From the NCBI GenBank assembly GCA_903893955.1, contig CAITOG010000235.1:1-12810 (forward strand): a stretch of DNA of 12,810 bases, given 5' to 3'. The notes under the pieces were generated by a model, which was given only the letters and a program-made list of their open reading frames with translations, ran no database searches and had not been told where the DNA came from. Shown piece by piece: positions 1 to 6,392 of the stretch (the first letter of the stretch is position 1; every line of letters begins with the position of its first letter). Origin of the DNA: an uncultured Actinomycetes bacterium (GTDB taxonomy: Bacteria > Actinomycetota > Acidimicrobiia > Acidimicrobiales > RAAP-2). The position numbers were made by a program, and so were the translations under genes.

Positions 1-6
1 AGATAA

Positions 7-801
7 CTACGGCCGCCAGGAGAACCTGGGAGGGCGGCGCTCTTCGAATGCCGTCAGGCCCTCATGGAGGTCGGGGCCATCCTTCGAGTCGAGCGCCAGC
101 TGGTCGTGGCGGGCACGCAGGCTTGCGTCATCGGTCACCAGGCTGTTGACGAGCAGCTTGGTAGCCGTCTGTGTGAGGAGCGAACGGCCGGCAAGTTGCG
201 CGACGAGTTCTGCCACGCAATGGTCGAGCGCATCGTCGTCGACCAGCTGGTCGACGAAGCCGAGCCGCAGCGCCTCGGCACCATCGATGAGCTCGGCGGT
301 GTACAAGAGGCGCTTGGTGGCGGCAGGTCCAACTAGGGCCACAGTCCGCGAGATTGCCTCGGGTGGATAGGTGATCCCAAGCTTCGAGGGAGTGATGCCA
401 ATCAACATTGATCGACTGGCGATGCGGAGATCGCAGACCGAGGCGATCTGCCATCCTCCGCCGATGCAGTTTCCTTCGATCACGGCTATCACCGGAAGCG
501 GGAATGCCATGAAGGCCGCTTCCGCCGCGGCATTGACCTCGCGGTAGCCACCCGGAACGCCAACGTCGGCGAGGCGCTCACCGAGTTCGGAGATATCCGC
601 GCCAGCGCAGAAGTGGCCGCCGACGCCGCGGATGAGAACGACCCTCGGCGCAGCGGTCAGGATCTCGTCGAGGAGTGCGGGCATGGCTTGCCACATGGCG
701 AAGTCGACAGCGTTGCGCTTGCTTGGGCGATTGAGCCAGATCGTGACTACGTCATCCTCTCGTTCAAGTCGCAATGCATCGTTGAAGCTCATCGAGCTCA
801 C
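7..801 (-). CDS. Crotonase-superfamily protein (enoyl-CoA hydratase/isomerase-like), atypical active site
   Basis: A 264-residue protein of normal length for a single-domain crotonase. Visible family marks are the N-terminal strand with LNRP..RNA (residues 23-31), the first oxyanion-hole segment HFCAGADISEL (63-73) and the second, GNCIGGGWQIASVCD (110-124). The family acts on acyl-CoA thioesters (hydration, isomerisation, hydrolysis and others). The two glutamates of classical hydratases (E144 and E164 of the rat mitochondrial enzyme) align by eye with Gln118 and Ser139 (TPSKLG), so simple enoyl-CoA hydration is doubtful; the true reaction is unknown. The start is GTG at 801, preceded by AGGAG five bases upstream. 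An in-frame ATG at 792 lies too far from that site. The start codon overlaps the stop of the upstream GH99-like gene as GTGA, so the two are probably translationally coupled. It is the last gene of the minus-strand operon within the window. Family certain; function open. Confidence 0.9.
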   Translation of the reverse strand: MSSMSFNDALRLEREDDVVTIWLNRPSKRNAVDFAMWQAMPALLDEILTAAPRVVLIRGVGGHFCAGADISELGERLADVGVPGGYREVNAAAEAAFMAFPLPVIAVIEGNCIGGGWQIASVCDLRIASRSMLIGITPSKLGITYPPEAISRTVALVGPAATKRLLYTAELIDGAEALRLGFVDQLVDDDALDHCVAELVAQLAGRSLLTQTATKLLVNSLVTDDASLRARHDQLALDSKDGPDLHEGLTAFEERRPPRFSWRP

Positions 802-1865
802 TCTCTCTCCTGGAAGTAGCCGGCAGCTCGCAGCTCGTCGGCGATCGCCTCGAGCCAGCCCATGCCGAACTCCTGATCGGGCTCGAGATAGTTCCCCTCA
901 GCCCATTCGTTCCAGGACTTGATGAGGAGCATCTGTTGGGCTGGCGGATTGGTCGCCGCCCTCTTGATTCCTTCTGCCACGTGGGCCGCGAAGGCCTTTG
1001 GATTGGTGTCGGTAGCGACGATCCCATGTCTCCCCGCACGAGGTGTGTTATCCCAGTTTGGAAAGATGCACGGGTGAAGTACGCCCTTGATCCACTTTGG
1101 AGGGCTAGAGGGCGTCGCCGCATAGGGATAGCGATGTGGGCCGCGCATGAGATTGAGGCTCTGCAGCCGTTCGCGAATCTTGGTTGGACGGTCCCAGCCG
1201 AATGGAAAGCGGAAGTGCACTGAAGCATCGAAGCCATCCTCATGCGAGGTCGTGTAGGGCATTGAGCCGAGACAGGCGACCAGATAGAGCCCACCAAACT
1301 CCCTGGACATCGTCTGCCAACGTTCGACGAAGCGTGCGGGCTGAGGCAACTCGCCCGGGGCGTAGACGAAGAAGACGGGTCGTCCATCGACGCGGATATA
1401 ACGAGGATCGGCGAACGCTCGCCGAAGATGTTCATAGTGCGCTCGATCATCGCTCTCACCTGGGTAAGTCTGCTCAATCAAGATCTTGTCGATGCCGCCA
1501 GGTCCGTGCCACACTCCTGTCCAGCTGTGGTTTGCCCACGCAAGGGCGAACGGAAAATCCGGCTCATGGCTTGACAGCACTTCGTGAAATGGTCGTTCGA
1601 GAAGTTGGCGACCGCCGAACCAGTAGTGCCAGTAGATGAAACCGGTCAGGCCGTGGTCCTGCGCTAGCTGGGCTTGTGCGGCTCGAACTTCAGGCACGCG
1701 AAGGTCATAGAAGCCGAGGTCGCGAGGAAGGTGAGGCTGGACGTGGCCCCGAAAGAGAGGGGCGGCTGCCGTGACGTTGGTCCATTCAGTGAACCCTGTG
1801 CCCCACCATTTGTCGTTCTCCGGTACCGGGTGGAATTGGGGAAGGTAGAACGAAAGCACTTCCAT
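798..1865 (-). CDS. GH99-like / WbsX-family glycan protein, copy 1
   Basis: A 355-residue protein whose entire length matches the WbsX-type family (glycoside hydrolase 99-like fold, Glyco_tran_WbsX), usually found in O-antigen and other surface-polysaccharide loci and related to GH99 endo-mannosidases/mannanases. Landmarks: FYLPQFHPVPEND and GFTEWTNV at the N-terminus, GFIYWHYWFGGRQLLERP in the first third, FALAWANHSW, EQTYPG, NWDNTPR, and the C-terminal SWNEWAEGNYLEPD (residues 317-330) with Glu320, Glu323 and Glu328. Which of these Glu are catalytic, and whether the protein hydrolyses or transfers sugar, cannot be read from sequence. No signal peptide is seen, so a cytoplasmic or membrane-proximal role is likely. 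The ATG start at 1865 gives the family's standard N-terminus; a loose AGG-rich site lies about ten bases upstream. It is the second of a tandem paralogous pair, 21 nt after its partner, and overlaps the following crotonase gene by 4 nt. Confidence 0.88.
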   Translation of the reverse strand: MEVLSFYLPQFHPVPENDKWWGTGFTEWTNVTAAAPLFRGHVQPHLPRDLGFYDLRVPEVRAAQAQLAQDHGLTGFIYWHYWFGGRQLLERPFHEVLSSHEPDFPFALAWANHSWTGVWHGPGGIDKILIEQTYPGESDDRAHYEHLRRAFADPRYIRVDGRPVFFVYAPGELPQPARFVERWQTMSREFGGLYLVACLGSMPYTTSHEDGFDASVHFRFPFGWDRPTKIRERLQSLNLMRGPHRYPYAATPSSPPKWIKGVLHPCIFPNWDNTPRAGRHGIVATDTNPKAFAAHVAEGIKRAATNPPAQQMLLIKSWNEWAEGNYLEPDQEFGMGWLEAIADELRAAGYFQERE

Positions 1866-1886
1866 CGATTGAAAACCTACCTGGCT

Positions 1887-2945
1887 TCACGCATGCCACG
1901 AAGCAAGCTCTCGTTGCAGCGCCTGCAGCCAGCCCATGCCGAACTCCTGGTCGGGTTCGAGGTAATTGCCCTCGCCCCACTCGTTCCATGACCTGAGAAT
2001 CACCATCTGCTCACCCGGATTTCGGCGCGCGGCCTGCGTGAGCGCTCCCTGCATCTGGGAGGCGAACTTCTCGGGCGATGACCCGGTCACCACAGTGCCG
2101 AATTTACGCCGTCGAGGCGTGTTGTCCCAGTTAGGGGTGATGACGGGGATGGCATTCTGGTCGAGGTGCGGCGGCGGAGTACCAGTGAACCCCTCGACAT
2201 AACGGAGCCGGCGCGGCCCCGTGAGGACGCCCCGCTTGATGAACGCATCGCGCAGGCGCGGCGCCATCGAGGTCTCGTCTGCGGGGAGGCGGCCGAAACT
2301 GATTGCGTCGAAGCCGTGGACCTGCGGGTCACGCCCGTTGGCGTCCCCAGTCATCGCTACGAGGTAGAGACCCCCGAGGTCCTCTGACATGGCCTGCCAC
2401 CGCTCGACGAAACCGGCAGGATCGGGCATTTTGCGAACCTCGAAGACGAAGAAGACTGGCTTTCCGTCGATGCGCACATATCGGGGATCTTCGAAGGCAG
2501 GCCGAACAGCCGCGAAGTGGGCCGCATCATCACTTGCGCCCGGATACGTCTGTTCAAGCAGCATGCGAAAGCCGAGCTTTGGGTCGCCCCACCTCTTTTC
2601 CCAACTGTGGTTGGCCCACGCAAGGGCGAATGGGAAGTCAGGCTCACCGGTAGCGAGGACCTCGTCGAAGGGCCTTTGCAGAAGCCGTCGTCCAGCAAGC
2701 CAATAGTGCCAGTAGATGAACCCAGTGACGCCGTGTTCAGCCGCCAGCTCAGCCTGGGCAGTGCGGACTTCGGGGACCCGAAGGTCGTAGAAACCGAGGT
2801 CGCGGGGCAGATGGGGTTGGATGTGGCCCTTGAAGAGCGGCCTCGCTGCCGCAACGCGGGTCCACTCGGTGAAGCCGGGTTCCCACCATTCATTGTTTTC
2901 GGGAATTGGGTGGTACTGCGGCAGGTAGAGCGCAAGGATTTCCAC
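1887..2945 (-). CDS. GH99-like / WbsX-family glycan protein, copy 2
   Basis: A 352-residue paralogue of the adjacent downstream gene. The two align collinearly, with roughly 60% identity by eye over the first 200 residues (shared YDLRVPEVR, GFIYWHYW, PDFPFALAWANHSW, LEQTYPG, FVERWQ.MS) and again over the last 70 (NWDNTPRR, SWNEWGEGNYLEPD at 319-332, with Glu322, Glu325 and Glu330). The middle, about residues 205-280, is much less similar. The expected role is the same: synthesis, trimming or modification of a cell-surface or storage glycan. The start is GTG at 2945, chosen because the family N-terminus (MEILALYLPQYHP) begins exactly there. It lies 5 nt beyond the TGA of the upstream sulfotransferase and has no strong ribosome-binding site, which suggests translational re-initiation. 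Direct neighbourhood with a sulfotransferase suggests, but does not show, that the glycan is sulfated. Confidence 0.88.
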   Translation of the reverse strand: MEILALYLPQYHPIPENNEWWEPGFTEWTRVAAARPLFKGHIQPHLPRDLGFYDLRVPEVRTAQAELAAEHGVTGFIYWHYWLAGRRLLQRPFDEVLATGEPDFPFALAWANHSWEKRWGDPKLGFRMLLEQTYPGASDDAAHFAAVRPAFEDPRYVRIDGKPVFFVFEVRKMPDPAGFVERWQAMSEDLGGLYLVAMTGDANGRDPQVHGFDAISFGRLPADETSMAPRLRDAFIKRGVLTGPRRLRYVEGFTGTPPPHLDQNAIPVITPNWDNTPRRRKFGTVVTGSSPEKFASQMQGALTQAARRNPGEQMVILRSWNEWGEGNYLEPDQEFGMGWLQALQRELASWHA

Positions 2946-2950
2946 GATGG

Positions 2951-4000
2951 TCAGTCCAGCCGCTCACGGCGAGACCGCACGGCGCAGAGTGCCTCCTCAC
3001 CCGTCGTCAGCGGGTTTGGCGATGCGCCGTAGAGGGGATCGAGCCCATAGGCAGCCAAGATCCTCGTCACCGCATCGATGGTCTCGCTGTCATAACTCGT
3101 CGACCAGGTATCCACCCAAGCAGCTGGCGTAGTTCGCCTGCCACGGAATGCGGTTGCGGAAGGCCGTGCGATTGAAAGTTGATCGGGCTCCCATGTTTGC
3201 CAGACCTCATGAAACGATGAGAGGTAGTGACGAAGACGCTCGAGCTCCACCGCCGGCCTTGCCACCAAGTCCTCGTAGAAAACGACATGCACGGCGGCTA
3301 CCGCTGGGTGGCTCATCGCCCATGCGTGGTGGGCGGCCCAGAGCGTGACCTCGGAGACCAGCGCTTCGCTCCGAAGGCGATTGGTCAGGTGGGGATCAGC
3401 CGCAGCCACCAATGGATCGTCGAGCGTCGGGGAGTTCAGCGTCCAGCCGAGCTCGATGATGGAGTGCGCCACCGCCAGCGGATGACGGACAAGCATGACG
3501 AGCGGCGCGTCATCGAAACGGTCTGCGATCCACGGCAAGACAGCCACCGTACGGATGTCCTTGACGACCCTCCGGAGAGGCAGCCGCTCGACATTGAGCT
3601 GATTGGTCCATCGGGTCTGGAGCGATCCTCGCATGGCACGATCGAGGCAGCGGCCGTCATCTCCGAGGTTGTCCCCTGGTCCGGCGAAAGGGAGGGAGAC
3701 AAGACGGGGCTCACCGTCGAGGTAGAAACCCTGTCGCACGTTGGCAGGTTCGTACACCAGGCGAGTGCGTGGGGCCGACGAGATCATCTGGGCGAGCCAG
3801 GTGGAGCCGGATCTCTGCCACGAGCAAAGGTAAAGGCCACGTCGACGGTCCCGATGAACGTCGGCAACGCCGCGAACGGCGAGGGTCTTGGAGAACTCTT
3901 TGGAGCGCCACCGGAGGTGACCTGCACTCTTGCGCAAGATGGAGTGGACCGAACGTTGGGCATGCTCCACGCCGATGAATATACCTTCCTGATCCACCAC
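2951..4000 (-). CDS. Sulfotransferase family protein (PAPS-dependent)
   Basis: A 349-residue protein with the PAPS 5'-phosphosulfate-binding loop LCSWQRSGSTWL at residues 58-69, beginning the domain after a basic N-terminal extension of about 55 residues. A 3'-phosphate-binding segment follows: LVRHPLAVAHSI (170-181), where Arg172 and Ser180 match the conserved Arg and Ser of sulfotransferases. The family moves sulfate from PAPS to hydroxyl or amino groups of sugars, lipids or small molecules; the acceptor cannot be deduced. It heads the minus-strand operon, followed within 5 nt by a GH99-like gene, which favours a carbohydrate or glycolipid acceptor. The start is less certain than the domain: GTG at 4000 is followed immediately by a second GTG at 3997, and the GAGGAGGG site abuts the first, so spacing favours 3997. 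A later GTG start is also possible because the first 50 residues carry no recognised domain. Confidence 0.85.
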   Translation of the reverse strand: MVDQEGIFIGVEHAQRSVHSILRKSAGHLRWRSKEFSKTLAVRGVADVHRDRRRGLYLCSWQRSGSTWLAQMISSAPRTRLVYEPANVRQGFYLDGEPRLVSLPFAGPGDNLGDDGRCLDRAMRGSLQTRWTNQLNVERLPLRRVVKDIRTVAVLPWIADRFDDAPLVMLVRHPLAVAHSIIELGWTLNSPTLDDPLVAAADPHLTNRLRSEALVSEVTLWAAHHAWAMSHPAVAAVHVVFYEDLVARPAVELERLRHYLSSFHEVWQTWEPDQLSIARPSATAFRGRRTTPAAWVDTWSTSYDSETIDAVTRILAAYGLDPLYGASPNPLTTGEEALCAVRSRRERLD

Positions 4001-4080
4001 CCCTCCTCGCAGGTACGACGCCTCGCCACGCTGCTATCATCCGAGCGCCACATCGTGGCTGCGACCGAGGGGCGAAGTCA
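4001..4080. promoter_or_regulatory. Divergent intergenic region between two sulfotransferase genes, with a short dyad
   Basis: Eighty bases separate the start codons of the two oppositely transcribed sulfotransferase genes, so promoters for both units are expected here or just inside the coding ends. Seen directly: GAGGAGGG on the minus strand next to the left gene's start, GAGGGG at 4067-4072 on the plus strand eight bases before the right gene's ATG, TATCAT at 4035-4040 as a possible -10-like hexamer without a convincing -35, and a perfect 5-bp dyad GCCAC-ATC-GTGGC at 4047-4059. The dyad is short enough to be chance. Assignment as a shared control region comes from gene layout. Confidence 0.4.
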
Positions 4081-5004
4081 ATGAGCAAGGTCCTCTTCAT
4101 CGTTGGGCCGGGGCGAAGTGGTTCAACGCTCGTAGCCGAGCTCCTCGGACAGTTTGATGCGATCGTCAACGCCGGAGAGATGTTCTGGTACTTCAACAAG
4201 GTCGGCGTGGTCCCGCCGAGCCGGTGTGGCTGCGGATTGCCGCTCGGTGAGTGCGCCATTTGGCAAGAGGTAATCGCCGGCTCCCCAGCTGCCCAGAATC
4301 TGTCGTCGGATGACCTCCATGATTTCTACGCCATGCGCCCTATCGCGTCATGGCCCAAGCTCTTCTGGCAAGGTCGTCACGGACTGAGCAATGCAAAGAA
4401 TTCACGAATTCTTGGGCAGATGTATGCAGCACTAGCTTCGAGCTCGGGGGCCGACCTCGTCGTCGATGCGTCGAAACTCCCCGGCATTGGATTGGTGGCC
4501 GCGTCTATTCCTGACGTCGATCTCTACGTCCTGCACCTCACCCGAGACCCCCGGTCAGTGGTGAATGCCTGGCGCACGCCGAAGTTGGACGTACTGTCCC
4601 CTTCTGACAATCTCGGCCGCCGCCCTGCCTGGCAGGTCATCTGGTGGTGGGTTGCGAGGTCGCTCGCCGCAGAGTGGCTGCTCAAGCGGCGCGTTCGGCC
4701 GGGGCACTTCCTGCGGCTTCAATATGAGCAATTTGCAGATGCCCCGCGCGAAACGATCGAGGCGATCATTCAGTTCGTGGGCGTCGACGACGGCGGAACA
4801 CCCTTCAGCGGACCAGATCAGGCCACCATCCTACCCTCGCATACAGTCATCGGGAATCCTGACCGCCACTCGACGGGGGAGCTCACGATCACCCGCAGAG
4901 ATCGCTGGCGAGATGAACTTCCTTTCCCAACGCGTCTCATCACAGGGCTGGCAACTTGGCCAGCGATGCGATGGTTCGGTCTCGGCCGACCTCCATCGGA
5001 CTAG
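4081..5004 (+). CDS. Sulfotransferase family protein (Sulfotransfer_3-like)
   Basis: A 307-residue sulfotransferase of a different subtype from the one across the divergent region. The 5'-phosphosulfate loop VLFIVGPGRSGSTLVAELLG lies at residues 4-23, immediately at the N-terminus, so the ATG start is secure; GAGGGG eight bases upstream supports it. A cysteine-containing segment, RCGCGLPLGECAIW, follows (about residues 48-61) and is characteristic of many actinobacterial members. The 3'-phosphate site is LTRDPRSVVNAWR in mid-protein, followed by LQYEQFADAPRETI, the usual C-terminal helix region. It should transfer sulfate from PAPS to an unknown acceptor, in the cytoplasm or at the inner membrane face. 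It is the first plus-strand gene; the dehalogenase-like gene follows after 66 nt, so co-transcription is possible but not forced. By eye it is somewhat less GC-rich than the genes further right. Family certain, acceptor unknown. Confidence 0.88.
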   Translation: MSKVLFIVGPGRSGSTLVAELLGQFDAIVNAGEMFWYFNKVGVVPPSRCGCGLPLGECAIWQEVIAGSPAAQNLSSDDLHDFYAMRPIASWPKLFWQGRHGLSNAKNSRILGQMYAALASSSGADLVVDASKLPGIGLVAASIPDVDLYVLHLTRDPRSVVNAWRTPKLDVLSPSDNLGRRPAWQVIWWWVARSLAAEWLLKRRVRPGHFLRLQYEQFADAPRETIEAIIQFVGVDDGGTPFSGPDQATILPSHTVIGNPDRHSTGELTITRRDRWRDELPFPTRLITGLATWPAMRWFGLGRPPSD

Positions 5005-5007
5005 TTC

Positions 5008-5036
5008 ATGTCAGGGGGCATGACAAATGATATGTT
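5008..5036 (+). promoter_or_regulatory. Possible promoter with overlapping inverted repeat
   Basis: In the 66-nt gap before the dehalogenase gene, ATGTCA (5008-5013) and TATGTT (5031-5036) each match 4 of 6 positions of the sigma-70 -35 and -10 consensus and are separated by 17 bp. The predicted transcript start, near 5043, leaves a leader of about 28 nt. An inverted repeat TGTCA-N7-TGACA (5009-5025) overlaps the -35 element and could be an operator. The stretch is locally AT-richer than its surroundings. The matches are modest and could be chance; the alternative is read-through from the sulfotransferase gene. Confidence 0.3.
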
Positions 5037-5060
5037 TGGTTGCCGTTGGTCGAGGGAAGC

Positions 5061-5065
5061 GGAGG
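5061..5065 (+). promoter_or_regulatory. Ribosome-binding site fixing the start of the dehalogenase gene
   Basis: GGAGG, continuing as GGAGGT, lies five bases before the ATG at 5071. It decides between this start and an in-frame ATG at 5008, which has no such site and would add 21 residues that align with nothing expected in the family. Confidence 0.75.
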
Positions 5066-5070
5066 TAACG

Positions 5071-5982
5071 ATGAAATACGTGCGCTCTCCCGACGAAAGA
5101 TTTCTCGATCTTCCTGACTTCGATTTCGACCCGCATTACGTGGAAATCGACAGCACCAGCGGCAGTACCCTGCGTGTTTGCCATCTCGAGGAGGGAAGGG
5201 TGGACGGACCAGTCGTTTTGCTCCTCCATGGTGAACCGTCGTGGTCGTACCTCTACCGTCACATGATTCCGATCCTCGTGGATGCCGGATGTCGGGTGGT
5301 GGCCCCTGACTTGGTCGGCTTTGGGCGCTCTGACAAGCCGACCGACCCGAGCGTCTTTACCTATGAGCGTCACGTGTCGTGGCTCACTTCGCATGTTCTT
5401 GGCGAGCTCGGCCTCGACGACATCACCCTGGTGGCCCAGGATTGGGGCGGCCTCCTCGGCCTTCGGCTCGTGGCGGCCGAGCCGGAGCGCTTCAGCCGTG
5501 TCGTGATCGCCAACACCGGCCTGCCTGATGGCAACCGGCCGATGACCGACGCGTTCTTGGCCTGGCAGCGCTTCGCCGCTGAGACCGAGGTCTTCCCGGT
5601 GGGTCGCATCGTCGCTGGAGGCTGCACCACCGAGCTCAGCCCTGAGGTGGTCGCCGCGTACGATGCCCCTTTCCATGTCGAAGAGGCGAAGGCGGGAGCG
5701 CGTGTCTTCCCGAGCTTGGTCCCGACCTCGCCGAGCGACCCGTCTGCCGCCGAGAACACATTGGCCCTCGCCTCGCTCAAACGCTTCGATCGGCCATTCT
5801 TGACCGCCTTCTCTGACGCTGATCCGACATCGGCCGGCGGCGAGCGCTGGTTCCAGAAGCACGTGCCAGGGGCACAGGGCCGGCACCACCCGACCATCGC
5901 CGGCGGCGGCCACTTCCTCCAAGAGGATCGGGGCCCCGAGCTCGCCGCCGTCGTCATCGACTTCCTCGGAACCACGGCCTGA
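5071..5982 (+). CDS. Haloalkane dehalogenase-like alpha/beta hydrolase (subfamily HLD-I)
   Basis: A 303-residue protein close in length to Xanthobacter DhlA (310). Subfamily-I features are visible with near-identical numbering: HGEPSWSYLYR (53-63) with Glu55; the nucleophile elbow VAQDWGG with Asp124 and halide-binding Trp125; the cap-domain segment LAWQRFA with Trp165 as second halide-binding candidate; AYDAPF and FPSLVP in the cap; Asp249 (or 251) as probable catalytic acid; and GGGHFLQE with His281 as base. Known members hydrolyse carbon-halogen bonds of short alkyl halides through an ester intermediate in the cytoplasm, releasing alcohol and halide. All key residues are present, so dehalogenase activity is plausible, though related hydrolases sometimes act on other substrates. 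The stop codon overlaps the start of the SRPBCC gene (TGATG), tying expression to it and to the following sulfatase. That coupling suggests successive steps on one substrate or co-regulated scavenging. Confidence 0.88.
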   Translation: MKYVRSPDERFLDLPDFDFDPHYVEIDSTSGSTLRVCHLEEGRVDGPVVLLLHGEPSWSYLYRHMIPILVDAGCRVVAPDLVGFGRSDKPTDPSVFTYERHVSWLTSHVLGELGLDDITLVAQDWGGLLGLRLVAAEPERFSRVVIANTGLPDGNRPMTDAFLAWQRFAAETEVFPVGRIVAGGCTTELSPEVVAAYDAPFHVEEAKAGARVFPSLVPTSPSDPSAAENTLALASLKRFDRPFLTAFSDADPTSAGGERWFQKHVPGAQGRHHPTIAGGGHFLQEDRGPELAAVVIDFLGTTA

Positions 5983-6392
5983 TGCTCGGCAGCGTCCGCT
6001 ATCACATCCGCATCGAGGCGCCGGCGGAGGTCGTCTGGTCCATCGTCGGCGATCCTGCGTCAATCGCCAGCTGGTTCCCGGACTTCGAGGCCTCAAGCGT
6101 AGAAGGCACCACTCGGACGATGACCGCCACATCAGGGCTCTCCTTCGACGAGGAGCTTCTCGTGGTCGATGGGATCCTGCGACGGGTGCAGTACTCGCTC
6201 AACCTGCCGATCATGTCGTTCCACCGGGGCACCATGGACGTCCTCGACCTCGGCGACGGCACGTCAGTGGTGGTCTACGCCACCGATGCCGATCCCCGGA
6301 TCATGGCGTTGGTGATCGGTTCTGCGACGCAGCGAGCACTCGAGGAGATCAAGGTCCAGGCCGAGGCGGCCGCAGCGAGAGAGGACTCCTAG
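5982..6392 (+). CDS. SRPBCC (START/polyketide-cyclase-like) family protein
   Basis: A 136-residue single-domain protein with the typical SRPBCC pattern: an N-terminal strand (YHIRIEAPAEVVWSIV, residues 7-22), the helix and turn with ASIASWFPDFEASSVEG, a run of alternating strands, and a long C-terminal amphipathic helix (about 110-134, SATQRALEEIKVQAEAAAA). The fold forms a deep hydrophobic pocket that binds lipids, polyketides or aromatic compounds; some members are cyclases or hydratases, many only carry ligands. No catalytic residue can be assigned here. The ATG shares its A with the TGA of the upstream dehalogenase-like gene, and the TAG is followed without any gap by the GTG of the sulfatase. 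It is therefore the middle member of a tightly coupled trio and may bind the trio's substrate or product. Confidence 0.78.
   Translation: MLGSVRYHIRIEAPAEVVWSIVGDPASIASWFPDFEASSVEGTTRTMTATSGLSFDEELLVVDGILRRVQYSLNLPIMSFHRGTMDVLDLGDGTSVVVYATDADPRIMALVIGSATQRALEEIKVQAEAAAAREDS

Noticed and set aside
798..2945. Tandem GH99-like genes as an assembly artefact
   Set aside because: The copies differ at many positions throughout and strongly in the middle, so they are true paralogues and not a duplicated read or misjoin.
3227..4084. A long plus-strand open frame (285 codons) opposite the first sulfotransferase
   Set aside because: Its translation has no recognisable motif and lies antisense to a gene with clear PAPS-binding motifs; GC-rich DNA commonly gives such frames.
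4396..4413. AAGAATTC-AC-GAATTCTT, an 8-bp-arm inverted repeat inside the second sulfotransferase gene
   Set aside because: It lies in the middle of a well-supported coding region, and one or two such repeats are expected by chance in 13 kb.
5008..5070. N-terminal extension of the dehalogenase from ATG 5008
   Set aside because: GGAGG is correctly spaced only for ATG 5071, and that start gives residue numbering matching DhlA at the nucleophile (Asp124).
5011..6132. A 373-codon minus-strand open frame opposite the dehalogenase-like and SRPBCC genes
   Set aside because: Arg/Gly-rich composition without a domain, antisense to genes with complete catalytic motifs and tight junctions.
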